The notes under the pieces are model-generated. The model ran no database searches. It was not told the origin of the DNA and saw only the letters and a program-made list of their open reading frames with translations. Positions 19,292 through 27,831 of a DNA stretch of 64,000 bases are shown here, one piece after another. Where the stretch lies: assembly GCF_021026345.1 (NCBI RefSeq), contig NZ_JAJNCZ010000009.1, positions 124,001-188,000 of the forward strand, written 5' to 3'. Every line of letters starts with the position of its first letter. Position 1 is the stretch's first letter. Origin of the DNA: Rhizobium sp. GN54. GTDB lineage: Bacteria; Pseudomonadota; Alphaproteobacteria; Rhizobiales; Rhizobiaceae. The position numbers and the translations under genes were made by a program.

Positions 19292-19678
19292 TCAGCCCTC
19301 CTGCGGGCGGGGATGGTCGCGCGAGAATTCCCTGACCGCCAGCAGCACCGGCATCAGCCGCAGGCCCGCGCCGGTCACACCGTATTCGACGCGAGGCGGC
19401 TGTTCGCCGAAATCCCGTCTTTCGACAAGCCCGTCGTCTTCCAGCTCCCGCAGATGCTGGGTGAGCATCTTCTGCGAGACACCCGGCATGTCGCGCAGCA
19501 GCTGCGAGCTGCGCATCGATCGCTCCGTGAAAAGCCGAAACAGGATCGGCAGCTTCCACCGTCCGCTCAGCATGCGAAGGACACGGCCGACATGCGCCAC
19601 CGAGCCGTCCGGCCCGAGGCAGGCGCTCCGATCCTCGTCTTCGACAGGCACTTTAAAGTGCGTAATTGCCTCGTTCAT
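19292..19678 (-). CDS. HxlR family transcriptional regulator
   Basis: 128 residues with GAGG eight bases before the ATG. The winged-helix HxlR domain is complete: GRWKLPILFRLFTERSMRSSQLLRDMPGVSQKMLTQHLRELEDDGLVERR. Unlike many HxlR proteins there is no N-terminal redox Cys in the CP motif, only Cys20 (RSACLGPDG). Divergent from the SDR gene with 47 bases between, which makes the SDR gene the probable target. A 14-bp palindrome GCACTTTAAAGTGC lies in its own 5' coding end (19649-19662). Confidence 0.9.
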   Translation of the reverse strand: MNEAITHFKVPVEDEDRSACLGPDGSVAHVGRVLRMLSGRWKLPILFRLFTERSMRSSQLLRDMPGVSQKMLTQHLRELEDDGLVERRDFGEQPPRVEYGVTGAGLRLMPVLLAVREFSRDHPRPQEG

Positions 19679-19689
19679 TGCCGTGACCT

Positions 19690-19714
19690 CATATCGAATT
19701 TCGACCTTGATATG
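19690..19714. promoter_or_regulatory. Candidate HxlR operator between regulator and SDR gene
   Basis: Inverted repeat CATATC-N13-GATATG in the 47-bp divergent gap, enclosing a nested palindrome TCGAATTTCGA (19694-19704). Placement and size suit a dimeric winged-helix regulator controlling both genes. Confidence 0.5.
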
Positions 19715-19725
19715 GGAATGGTGCG

Positions 19726-20535
19726 ATGGATTTGAAACTGGACGGAAAGGTCGCGCTCGTGACCGGCAGCAGCAAGGGGATCGGCGAAGGGATCGCGCGC
19801 GGACTGGCGCGTGAAGGCGCCATCGTCATCGTTCACGGCCGCGACAGGACAAGGGCCGAGGAGGTCGCGCACAATATCGTCGCCCGGGGTGGCCGCGCCC
19901 ACACCGTCACCGGCGATCTGACCGACGACGACGCGGTCCGGCGCCTGACCGACGAGGCACAGGCCTTCGTGAAGCCCGTCGACATCGTGATCAACAATGC
20001 CGGCGGTTCCGGCGAGACGGAGGACTGGACGACGACACGGCCCGAAACTTGGGCCGGCGGCTATGATCGCAACGTGCTCGCCGCCGTCAGGGTGACCGCC
20101 CGGCTGCTGCCGGCCATGCGCGCGGCGAAATGGGGCCGGGTCGTCAATATCTCCAGCCTTGCGGGCATGATGCCGCCGGCCGGAAGGCCCGACTATGCCG
20201 CAGCGAAGGCGGCGATGATCGCCATGACGGCCTCCCTCGCCAAGGCGGTGGCGTCGGACGGCGTCACGGCGAACACGGTCTCGCCCGGCACGATCCGCAG
20301 TGCCAGCCTCGAGGAGGCGTTTCGCAAGGCGGCAACCGGCCAAGGACTTGCCGCCGAAGCGCCGTGGGCGGACATCGAACAGAATGTCCTGCCCTTGTTC
20401 GCACAGGTGCCCATGGGACGCGTCGGAACGCTCGAGGAGATCGCCGACGCCGTCGCCTTCCTCGTCAGCCCGCGCGCCGGCTATATCACCGGCGCCAATC
20501 TGAGGCTCGACGGCGGCATGTGGCCCGGGCTTTGA
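19726..20535 (+). CDS. SDR family NAD(P)-dependent oxidoreductase
   Basis: 269 residues, classical short-chain dehydrogenase. Cofactor motif TGSSKGIG at residues 14-21, NNAGG near 89, catalytic Ser in NISSLAG and YAAAK (Tyr/Lys) around residues 158-162, and the C-terminal GGMWPGL. HGRDR after strand 2 suggests NADP(H) preference. Substrate unknown; divergently paired with an HxlR regulator, a common arrangement for stress- or xenobiotic-responsive reductases. Confidence 0.92.
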   Translation: MDLKLDGKVALVTGSSKGIGEGIARGLAREGAIVIVHGRDRTRAEEVAHNIVARGGRAHTVTGDLTDDDAVRRLTDEAQAFVKPVDIVINNAGGSGETEDWTTTRPETWAGGYDRNVLAAVRVTARLLPAMRAAKWGRVVNISSLAGMMPPAGRPDYAAAKAAMIAMTASLAKAVASDGVTANTVSPGTIRSASLEEAFRKAATGQGLAAEAPWADIEQNVLPLFAQVPMGRVGTLEEIADAVAFLVSPRAGYITGANLRLDGGMWPGL

Positions 20536-20570
20536 AGCCTCTCGTACAGGATTCGCAGCCGAACATGCAG

Positions 20571-20600
20571 AAAGGCCGCCGGATCGCTCCGGCGGCCTTT
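20571..20600. terminator. Bidirectional terminator between SDR and OmpA-domain genes
   Basis: Perfect 13-bp stem AAAGGCCGCCGGA (20571-20583) / TCCGGCGGCCTTT (20588-20600), loop TCGC. Short A/T flanks on both sides serve the two convergent genes. Confidence 0.85.
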
Positions 20601-20623
20601 CCAATCTTCGTTGACGTCCCGCC

Positions 20624-22675
20624 TCACTCGGCCGAGGCGACCGGCTTCACCAGCGGGGTGACGCGGCGGATGGTGACGCGGCGGTTGAGCTGCTCCGGGC
20701 CGTCGGTGGCGACCTTCAGGTAGCGTTCGCCATAGCCCTGGGTCGACAGGTTCTCCGGCGGGATGTCGTAGACGTCCGTCAGGAGGTTGGCTACCGATTC
20801 GGCCCGCTCGTCGGACAGGATCAGGTTCGAATCGTCCGATCCGACCGCATCGGTGTGGCCCTCGATCAGGAAGGTCTCGCTCGGATCCTCGTCCAGCAGG
20901 TTGTTGATCGCGTCGGCGACCTGCCTAAGCGTCGAGGCCTGCTCCATCGAGATCTCCGCGCTGCCGGTGGCGAAGGTGATCGTGTCGAGGTCGATGCGGC
21001 GCACCTTGTCGCGGATACGGGCCGAGTACTTCACCTCGTCCAGCGTGTAGACGCGCTCGACCGGCTCGACAGGCGGAAGCTCGAGGAACTCCTGGTAGTC
21101 GCGATCATAGTCGGACGAGGTGTCGATGATGTACTCGTCGACGGGCACGCTCAGGCGCATCGGCGGCAGGTCGAGACCGGGATCGTAGAACGGCCGGTCG
21201 TCCACGTAGTCGACCTCGGGCACGTAGTAGAGCACGTATTCCCGGTCGCCGACGAAGCGCGAACGCTGGATGACGGTGCCGTAGTCGTTGCGGATCGTCA
21301 CCACGCGGACGCCGCCCGGACGCTCGATCGTCTCGCGGACGCGGCCGCCGCGCAGCGTCTCGTAGTAGGTGTTGCCGCCGCGGCGCGACAGGCGATCGCT
21401 GTCGTAGTGACGCACGAAGGTGCGGTTGTCGATGTTGTAGATCACGCGGTTGTCCTCGCGCCGGCCGATCCGCACATTGTCGGGATCGCGGTAGTCCGGC
21501 CGCCGGTCGCGCCGCTCGCCGCGCTCGCGGTCGATCGATTCGTGGCGCTCGTAGCGGCGGCGGTTGCCGTCGCGGTCCGTCTGGGCGTCCGCATCCGAGC
21601 GGGGCACGCGCACGTTGGCCTTGCGACGCTCCTCCTCGCGCCTCTTGCGGGTTTCCTCGCGCGAGCGATCCCGGCGGTTGTCGGCATCCTTGTCGCTGTC
21701 GAGCACGGCTGCACCGCCGACCACCGGCAGGTCGATCGTCCCGGTCGTCTTCGAGGGATCGCGGGCAATCTTCTCGCGCTCGGCGTCGCGCTCGCGGCGG
21801 GGACGCTGGCGATTTTCCTCGCCGGCACGCCGCTCGCGGTCGGACTCGGCCTTCTGGCGGCGCTCTTCGCGGGCGCGCTCCCGATCCGTCTGCTTGCCGT
21901 CGGACTGGTCACGCCCGGCCTGGTTGCGATCGGAGTCCTTGCGATCCGTCTGTTTGCGATCGGACTGCTTGCTGTCCGCGGGGCGCTGTTCCTTGTCCCC
22001 GGCGCGCTGCTCCTGCTCGCGCTTCTGTTCCCTCGCCTTCTGGCCATCGGACTGGCGCTTCTCGTCGTTCCTGCGCTGCTCCTCGGCCTGCTGCTCGCGC
22101 TTCTTGTTGCGCTCCTCGCGCTCGCGCTGGTTGTCGGACTGGCGCTTCTCGTCGCTCTTGCGCTGCTCCTCGGCCTGCTGCTCACGCTTCTTGTTGCGCT
22201 CCTCGCGCTGGCGCTGGCTGTCGGACTGGCGCTTCTCGTCACTCTTGCGCTGCTTCTGTTCCTCGGCCTGCTGCTGCTTCTTGGCGCGCTCCTCGCGCTG
22301 CTGGCGCTGGCTGTCGGACTGACGCTTGTCGTTGCCCTGCTTCTGTTCTTCTGCCTGCTTCTTGTTGCGCTCTTCGCGATTGCGATCCGACTGCCGCTCC
22401 TGATTGCGATCGGACTGCCGTTCCTGGCGCTCCTTGTTGCGCTCGGACTGGCGTTCCTGATTGCGTTCGGACCGGTTCTCCTCGCGCTGTTCACGGCGCT
22501 TGCGGCGCAGTTCCTCTTCGGATTCGCCGTTGCCGTTCGACTGGGCGAGGATCACGCCGCCTGTGGTATCGACGGGTTGCAGCGTCGCGCGGAAGGCCGC
22601 TGCGTCCGCAGGCTGCCAGATGATCGACACGATCGGCAGTGCCACCGTAGCAAGCAGTTTGGCTCGATTACCCAT
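20624..22675 (-). CDS. OmpA-domain protein with long charged repeat region
   Basis: 683 residues. A signal-like N-terminus (LLATVALPIVSIIWQPADAAA) is followed by a very long Arg/Glu/Gln/Lys/Ser/Asp region (residues ~52-310) that contains 29-residue repeats. A middle region (~380-560) is rich in Tyr/Asp/Arg. The C-terminal OmpA-like peptidoglycan-binding domain (~575-675) shows ITFATGSAEIS, FLIEGHTDAVG and NLILSDERAESV, with the diaminopimelate-binding Asp and Arg in place. Likely exported and bound to the cell wall. The charged segment may span the periplasm or bind anionic polymers; that is inference. Rhizobia often have a related OmpA protein with shorter repeats. Confidence 0.88.
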   Translation of the reverse strand: MGNRAKLLATVALPIVSIIWQPADAAAFRATLQPVDTTGGVILAQSNGNGESEEELRRKRREQREENRSERNQERQSERNKERQERQSDRNQERQSDRNREERNKKQAEEQKQGNDKRQSDSQRQQREERAKKQQQAEEQKQRKSDEKRQSDSQRQREERNKKREQQAEEQRKSDEKRQSDNQREREERNKKREQQAEEQRRNDEKRQSDGQKAREQKREQEQRAGDKEQRPADSKQSDRKQTDRKDSDRNQAGRDQSDGKQTDRERAREERRQKAESDRERRAGEENRQRPRRERDAEREKIARDPSKTTGTIDLPVVGGAAVLDSDKDADNRRDRSREETRKRREEERRKANVRVPRSDADAQTDRDGNRRRYERHESIDRERGERRDRRPDYRDPDNVRIGRREDNRVIYNIDNRTFVRHYDSDRLSRRGGNTYYETLRGGRVRETIERPGGVRVVTIRNDYGTVIQRSRFVGDREYVLYYVPEVDYVDDRPFYDPGLDLPPMRLSVPVDEYIIDTSSDYDRDYQEFLELPPVEPVERVYTLDEVKYSARIRDKVRRIDLDTITFATGSAEISMEQASTLRQVADAINNLLDEDPSETFLIEGHTDAVGSDDSNLILSDERAESVANLLTDVYDIPPENLSTQGYGERYLKVATDGPEQLNRRVTIRRVTPLVKPVASAE
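22016..22336 (-). repeat. Tandem ~87-bp coding repeats in the OmpA-domain gene
   Basis: Successive 29-residue units beginning at residues 114, 144, 173 and 202, each with KRQSD...REERNKKREQQAEEQ; the middle two are nearly identical. The last unit decays after KRQSDGQKAREQ. Confidence 0.8.
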
Positions 22676-23033
22676 AATGTATTCCTTGTTGTCGCGTTTC
22701 CTCAGTGGCGAGGGTCAACCAATCATTCCGGGCGAATTTGTGTTTCAACCGGAACGGTTAGCCTCTTGATATCCAACGATATCGGCCTCCGCCTGAACTC
22801 CTCGTGAACGTCATGTTGAACCCTCGTTCACCTTCGGGACAGGTCAACGCCCGTCCGCCACGATGGTTCCGCAATCCACAGCCCCCGGCGCGGCGCCGGC
22901 CGCGCTGCGGCGGATTGGCCGTTGATTTTTGCCGCAAAAGCTGGCGATTATCGCCGCAAGCGGAACCCTTGTCCGCCCGGCGCCGGCAGAACCACAACAA
23001 TCCGGCCGGCCCGAACAAACAGAGAGGATCTCG
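22676..23033. other. 358-bp divergent promoter region
   Basis: Lies between the OmpA-domain gene and the ABC operon. It holds a perfect inverted repeat GATATC-CAAC-GATATC at 22768-22783, a possible operator. No gene-like frame. Confidence 0.45.
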
Positions 23034-23816
23034 ATGCGCATTTCCAAACGTCTTTCCATGGCTGCGACCGCCGCCGTCTTCACGCTGATGGCCGGCGCGG
23101 CGATGGCCGATGGTGAAAAGATCATCATCGGCACCGAAGGTGCCTATCCGCCCTTCAACAACCTCGAGGCGGACGGCACCCTCACCGGCTTCGACATCGA
23201 CATCGCCAAGGCCCTCTGCGAGGAAATGAAGGCGGAATGCACCTTCGTCACGCAGGACTGGGACGGCATCATCCCCGCCCTCGAAGCCAAGAAGTTCGAC
23301 GCCCTCATCGCTTCCATGTCGATCACCGAGGAGCGCAAGCAGAAGGTCGACTTCTCCGCCAAGTACTACAACACCCCGCCGGCGATCGTCGTGCCGAAGG
23401 ATTCCGACATCACTGCCGCGACGCCCGAGGCGCTGGCCGGCAAGTCGCTCGGCGCCCAGTCGTCCACGACCCACTCCAACTATGCCGAAGCGCATATGAA
23501 GGATGCGGAACTGAAGCTCTACCCGACCGCCGACGAGTACAAGCTCGACATCGCCAACGGCCGAATCGATGGCGTCATCGACGACGTCGTCGTCCTGTCG
23601 GAGTGGCTGAAGACGGATGACGGCGCCTGCTGCAAGCTGCTCGGCACCCTGCCGATCGATCCGGTCATCAACGGCGAAGGCGCCGGCGTTGCCGTCCGCA
23701 AGGGCGAAACCGCGCTCGCCGACAAGTTCACCCAGGCGATCGCGGCGCTGCGCGCCAGCGGCAAGTACCAGGAAATCAACGCCAAGTACTTCCCCTTCGA
23801 CGTCTACGGCGAGTGA
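23034..23816 (+). CDS. Polar amino acid ABC transporter, periplasmic binding protein
   Basis: 260 residues from the ATG at 23034 with GAGAGGA upstream. Signal peptide MRISKRLSMAATAAVFTLMAGAAMA, cleavage before DGEK. Mature protein is a family 3 solute-binding protein: GTEGAYPPFNNLEADG, GFDIDIAKALCEEM, DWDGIIPALEAKKFDALIASM and ITEERKQKVDFS are all standard for lysine/arginine/ornithine or histidine binders. A terminator hairpin follows it, before the permease genes, which would give more binding protein than permease. Exact amino acid not inferable. Confidence 0.93.
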   Translation: MRISKRLSMAATAAVFTLMAGAAMADGEKIIIGTEGAYPPFNNLEADGTLTGFDIDIAKALCEEMKAECTFVTQDWDGIIPALEAKKFDALIASMSITEERKQKVDFSAKYYNTPPAIVVPKDSDITAATPEALAGKSLGAQSSTTHSNYAEAHMKDAELKLYPTADEYKLDIANGRIDGVIDDVVVLSEWLKTDDGACCKLLGTLPIDPVINGEGAGVAVRKGETALADKFTQAIAALRASGKYQEINAKYFPFDVYGE

Positions 23817-23864
23817 GCCTACCTGCCGGAAAGCGGTTTTTCCGGCCAGATCGACAGTTGTGAC

Positions 23865-23894
23865 GACGGGAGGGCTTGCCCTCCCGTCTTTTTT
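23865..23894 (+). terminator. Intra-operon terminator after the binding-protein gene
   Basis: GACGGGAGGG (23865-23874), loop CTTG, CCCTCCCGTC (23879-23888), then TTTTTTG. Placed between binding-protein and permease genes; read-through would set the ratio of subunits. Confidence 0.85.
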
Positions 23895-23974
23895 GTTTGA
23901 GAACTGCCGCAATCACAAGGCGTTCCAAAGCGCCGCAAGACGGGCGCGAAGCGGGCCCGGGGGGTTCTTTAGGC

Positions 23975-24778
23975 ATGAGCGGGTTCTTTTCCGCCATCGC
24001 GGAAGCGGTTTCCGCAATTCTCGGCTTCATCGATCCGTTGTGCGGCCCGGCCGGCGTGTTCCGCTGGTTCGCCGAAGGCACGCTGCTTGCCTGCGGCGAT
24101 GCGGGCTGGGGCGACGAGATCGCGATCGGCTTTCTCGTCACCGCGAGCCTTGCGGTCGCCACCCTGCCGCTCGGCCTTCTGATCGGCTTCTTCATCGCGC
24201 TGGCCAAGCAGTCGCCGGAGCGCTCGCTCAGGCTTGCCGCCGACATCTACACGACGATCTTCCGCGGCCTGCCGGAACTGCTCACCCTGTTCATCGTCTA
24301 TTACGGCCTGCAGATCCTGGTGCAGAACCTGCTGTCGGCGCTCGGCTACGAACAGGCGATCGAGATCAATGCCTTCGTCGCCGGCATGATCGCGCTCGGC
24401 GTCGTCTTCTCCGCCTACTGCTCGGAGGTGCTGCTGTCGGCCTTCCGCGCCATCCCGCACGGCCAGTACGAGGCGGGCTATGCGCTCGGCCTGCACCATG
24501 GCCGCACGATGGGCCTGATCATCGTGCCGCAGCTCGTCCGCATCGCGCTCCCCGGGCTCGGTAATCTGTGGATGGCGCTTTTGAAGGACACCGCGCTCGT
24601 CTCGGTGATCGGCCTCTCCGACATCCTGCGGCAGACCGGCATCGCCGCGCGCGTGACCAAGGAGGCGTTCCTGTTCTATGGCATTGCCTGCGGCCTCTTC
24701 CTCGTGCTCTCCTTCCTGTCGTCGATCGTCTTCTCGATGATCGAGGCGCGGGTGCAACGCTCGGAGGCCCGGCGATGA
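23975..24778 (+). CDS. Amino acid ABC transporter permease
   Basis: 267 residues from the ATG at 23975; five to six membrane segments. HisM/GlnP-type features: RGLPELLTLFIVYYGLQ and the EAA loop region EAGYALGLHHGRTMGLIIVPQLVRIALPGLGN that contacts the ATPase. Its stop overlaps the next permease start as ATGA, so the two permeases form a coupled heterodimer. No ATP-binding subunit gene lies on either side. Confidence 0.92.
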   Translation: MSGFFSAIAEAVSAILGFIDPLCGPAGVFRWFAEGTLLACGDAGWGDEIAIGFLVTASLAVATLPLGLLIGFFIALAKQSPERSLRLAADIYTTIFRGLPELLTLFIVYYGLQILVQNLLSALGYEQAIEINAFVAGMIALGVVFSAYCSEVLLSAFRAIPHGQYEAGYALGLHHGRTMGLIIVPQLVRIALPGLGNLWMALLKDTALVSVIGLSDILRQTGIAARVTKEAFLFYGIACGLFLVLSFLSSIVFSMIEARVQRSEARR

Positions 24779-25605
24779 GTGCAGTGACCACGCTGCTGCC
24801 GCCGCAGGCGCCGCCGCCCGCCCCCGTCCGGCCCTATACGCTGTCGCGCTTCGTCGGCAGCGTCGCGCTCGGCATCTGGCTGGCGCTGACCGTCGGCATC
24901 TTCCTCACCGTCGTCAACGGCTGGGATCCGGCGAAATTCTCGCGCTACGCGCCGAACTATCTCTCCGGCCTCGGGGTGACGCTGCTTCTGGTCGCCTTGT
25001 CGATCACGCTCGGGGCGGTCGTCTCGCTGCCGCTCGCATTCGCCCGGATGTCGACGAACAGGTTCCTGTCCTGGCCGGCCTATGCCTATGTCTATTTCTT
25101 CCGCGGCACGCCGCTGCTCACCCAGCTCTTCCTCGTCTACTATGGCCTCGGGAGCTTTTCCGCGGAGCTGAAGGCCATCGGCCTCTGGGGCTTCTTCCGC
25201 GATGCCTGGAACTGCGCGCTCCTGACCTTCACCCTGAACACCGCCGCCTACCAGGCCGAAATCCTGCGTGGCGCCATCGAGAGCGTGCCGCGCGGGCAGC
25301 ACGAGGGTGCCGCCTCGCTCGGCCTGCCGCAGCGCGTCACCTTCTTCAAGATCATCCTGCCGCAGGCCCTCATCGTGGCGCTCCGGCCCTATGGCAACGA
25401 GATCATCCTGATGATCAAGGGCTCTGCGATCGTCTCGATCGTCACCGTCTTCGACCTGATGGGCGAGACCCGCCGCGCCTTCTCCCGCACCTTCGACTAC
25501 CAGACCTATCTCTGGGCAGCCCTGCTCTACCTCATGATCGTCGAGCTGATGCGCAATGTCTGGGCCTGGATCGAGGCGCGCCTGACCCGCCACCTCAAGC
25601 GCTAG
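24775..25605 (+). CDS. Amino acid ABC transporter permease
   Basis: 276 residues, start fixed by the ATGA overlap with the upstream permease. A Pro-rich N-terminus precedes membrane segments. RGTPLLTQLFLVYYGLG and the EAA loop EGAASLGLPQRVTFFKIILPQALIVALRPYGNE are family hallmarks of the HisQ/HisM group. Forms the second half of the membrane channel. The operon ends here; the next gene (Usg) is 157 bases away. Confidence 0.92.
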   Translation: MSAVTTLLPPQAPPPAPVRPYTLSRFVGSVALGIWLALTVGIFLTVVNGWDPAKFSRYAPNYLSGLGVTLLLVALSITLGAVVSLPLAFARMSTNRFLSWPAYAYVYFFRGTPLLTQLFLVYYGLGSFSAELKAIGLWGFFRDAWNCALLTFTLNTAAYQAEILRGAIESVPRGQHEGAASLGLPQRVTFFKIILPQALIVALRPYGNEIILMIKGSAIVSIVTVFDLMGETRRAFSRTFDYQTYLWAALLYLMIVELMRNVWAWIEARLTRHLKR

Positions 25606-25762
25606 CCGGCCCTTGCCGCCCCCTTGGCAGCACTCGTCGCATTCGGCTGCCAAGCCTTTGTTTTAAAAGACTATTCATTGTCATAGATGAAAAAAGACAA
25701 TTGCCTTGTGACCGGGAACGTCGGATCATCGGACCATCATTCACGATGGAACGAGGTCCTGG

Positions 25763-26029
25763 ATGACATCGGACATGGAATTGCAGATGAAGGGCTACGG
25801 CATGACCACGGCCCAGATCCTCTACCGCATGCCGGACCACCCCTCGCTGCTGCAGACCTACATCTGGCAGCACTACGACCTGGCGCCGGACTTTCCCGAG
25901 ATGCGCCATTTCCTGACATTCTGGCAGGAGACGCTGGACGGGCCGCTTCACTCGGTGCGCTACGTTCACCGCAAGCTCATCTCGGCCACCGAATGGCGGG
26001 CGCTGAAGGGCGAATTCATCCTGCACTGA
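25763..26029 (+). CDS. Usg family protein
   Basis: 88 residues, GAGG six bases before the ATG. The sequence KGYGMTTAQILYRMPDHPSLLQTYIWQHYDLAPDFPEMRHFLTFWQ is the core of the small Usg family of alphaproteobacteria, named for a gene near the tryptophan operon in other bacteria. Molecular role unknown; short, soluble, with no signal peptide. Confidence 0.88.
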   Translation: MTSDMELQMKGYGMTTAQILYRMPDHPSLLQTYIWQHYDLAPDFPEMRHFLTFWQETLDGPLHSVRYVHRKLISATEWRALKGEFILH

Positions 26030-26052
26030 GCGCCGGCGCGTAACGAAGGCAT

Positions 26053-26778
26053 TCAGACATGCGCCTCGCCGCGCACCCGCTCCCCCTCGGCCCGGTCGCG
26101 GTGCAGGACACCGGCCAGGATGACGGCGTAGAAGAAAAGCACGAGGGAAAGCACGACGGCGCCGGGGATCGGCCCGAAAGCAGCGTTCTTCAGCACCTGG
26201 TCGAAGGACAGCACGACATCGACGTTGCTCTCGGTTCCCGTCATGCTCGACGAGGAGATTTTCAGCGCCCAGGCCAGAAGCAGGATCAGGTACATCCAGG
26301 AATAATTGCGGCGGAGCCGGCGGCAGGCGGCGTCGCGGTAGCTGATGAGGAATTCCGGCTTGCGCAGGCTGGCTGCGACCGCGGCTCCCCAGTCCGGCGC
26401 CAGATCGCCGCGCGGCTGCAGGAATTCGGCGAAATACTTCTTCTCCACCTGGCGGACGCGGGCGCGATAGACGTCGAAGAAGCGGTAGCGCCGTGCCTCG
26501 ATCACAAGCAGCAGCGACACGAGCAGCATGGCGAACAGCAGCACGCCGTGATGGGAATTGGGCGTCGACAGCGAGACCGACAGAAGCGCCGCCACGACGG
26601 TGATCGCCCAGTTGGTCGTGCGGTCGATGCGGTCGCGCCAGCCCGCCATCCGCCCCATCTCGCCGCGGTAGTAGTGGACCATCAGGTTGATGGCCTCCGT
26701 CGAGGTCACCGGAGGCGCCGGCGATGGATGCGGCTCCCTTTGACCCTGCGCCGGCAGCGCCGTCACCTCCCCGGACAT
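26053..26778 (-). CDS. DUF2270 integral membrane protein
   Basis: 241 residues with an excellent ribosome site (GGGAGG, five bases before ATG). Four hydrophobic segments near residues 57-72, 77-93, 160-176 and 205-226. The pattern RTTNWAITVVAALLSVSLS plus LLLVIEARRYRFFDVYRARVRQVE identifies DUF2270. Function unknown; inner membrane. N-terminal ~30 residues are Pro-rich and disordered. Confidence 0.85.
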   Translation of the reverse strand: MSGEVTALPAQGQREPHPSPAPPVTSTEAINLMVHYYRGEMGRMAGWRDRIDRTTNWAITVVAALLSVSLSTPNSHHGVLLFAMLLVSLLLVIEARRYRFFDVYRARVRQVEKKYFAEFLQPRGDLAPDWGAAVAASLRKPEFLISYRDAACRRLRRNYSWMYLILLLAWALKISSSSMTGTESNVDVVLSFDQVLKNAAFGPIPGAVVLSLVLFFYAVILAGVLHRDRAEGERVRGEAHV

Positions 26779-26913
26779 CGCAACCTCCCTTTTACAGTTT
26801 CTGTTGAAGGGAATGATGCTCCTCTTTGTTCCACTTGTGAAATGTCAATTTCATGACTTGCCGGGCATCGGCCCCGCGCACCGCCGACATTGCCAAACGC
26901 CCGGCCCGGCCCT

Positions 26914-27744
26914 ATGACACCGTCCATGAAGAAGATCGACGAAGACGCGCTCGCGGAAGCCTATAACCGCGCCCTTGCCCTGGAGAAGTCCGGCCAGTTC
27001 GATGCCGCCGCGGCGGCCTATCGCGACGTGCTGACGCTCGACCCGGAGGACCACGGCGGCGCGGCCGTGCGGCTCGCCTCGATGGGACGCGGCGAGACGC
27101 CGGATAAGGCGCCGGACGCCTATGTCGCCACCCTCTTCGACCAGCACGCCGAGGTCTTCGAGGACGTGCTCGTCGAGCAGCTCGGCTATGCCGTGCCGGT
27201 GCTCGTCCGCCAGCGCCTGCAGACGCTGGCGCTCGGACCGTTCGCGCGCATGCTCGACCTCGGCTGCGGCACCGGCCTCACCGGCGGGACGCTCCGCGAC
27301 ATGGTGGACGACATGACCGGCGTCGACCTGTCGGAGAACATGGTCGAGGTCGCCCACGAGAAGGACCTCTACGAGACGCTCTACGTCGCCGAGGCCGTCG
27401 ATTTTCTCGACGACAACGACGACGCCCCGTTCGACCTGATCACCGCCACCGACGTGCTTCCCTATGTCGGCGCGCTCGAGCCGCTCTTCTTCGGCGCCGC
27501 CGACAACCTTTCAACCGGCGGCCTGTTCGTCTTCTCGTCGGAGACGCTGCCGGCCGCAGCCTTTGCCGAAAGCGGCTTCGTGGTCGGCCCGCACCAGCGC
27601 TTCGCCCATGCCGAAAGCTACATCCGCGACCGCCTGGACGCGACCGGTTTCGACCTCCTCGAAATCGGCGACATCACCGTGCGGATGGAAGAGGGCGAGC
27701 CCATCGCCGGCCAGCTCGTGGTGGCGCGGTACCGCGGCGAGTAA
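26914..27744 (+). CDS. TPR-containing class I SAM-dependent methyltransferase
   Basis: 276 residues from the ATG at 26914; an ATG four codons later is also possible and neither has a clear ribosome site. One TPR-like unit (ALAEAYNRALALEKSGQFDAAAAAYRDVLTLDPED) is followed by a methyltransferase domain with SAM motif I MLDLGCGTGLTGGTL near residue 114, GVDLSENMVEVA and FDLITATDVLPYVG. It resembles the predicted TPR-methyltransferases often found in rhizobia; the target is unknown. Confidence 0.85.
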   Translation: MTPSMKKIDEDALAEAYNRALALEKSGQFDAAAAAYRDVLTLDPEDHGGAAVRLASMGRGETPDKAPDAYVATLFDQHAEVFEDVLVEQLGYAVPVLVRQRLQTLALGPFARMLDLGCGTGLTGGTLRDMVDDMTGVDLSENMVEVAHEKDLYETLYVAEAVDFLDDNDDAPFDLITATDVLPYVGALEPLFFGAADNLSTGGLFVFSSETLPAAAFAESGFVVGPHQRFAHAESYIRDRLDATGFDLLEIGDITVRMEEGEPIAGQLVVARYRGE

Positions 27745-27831
27745 TGACAACCCATAGTTGCTGATGGTTTCTGGAACCCGCTTCGAAAGCGGCCTATCGT
27801 GCATCCGCATCGCCTGGGGGGCTTGGCGCGG

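Noticed and set aside
20855-22807. 650-codon plus-strand frame with Leu/Ala-rich 'membrane' sequence
   Set aside because: It is the complement of the Arg/Glu/Lys-rich repeat region of the OmpA-domain gene; the hydrophobic look follows from GC-rich codon bias, and there is no plausible start.
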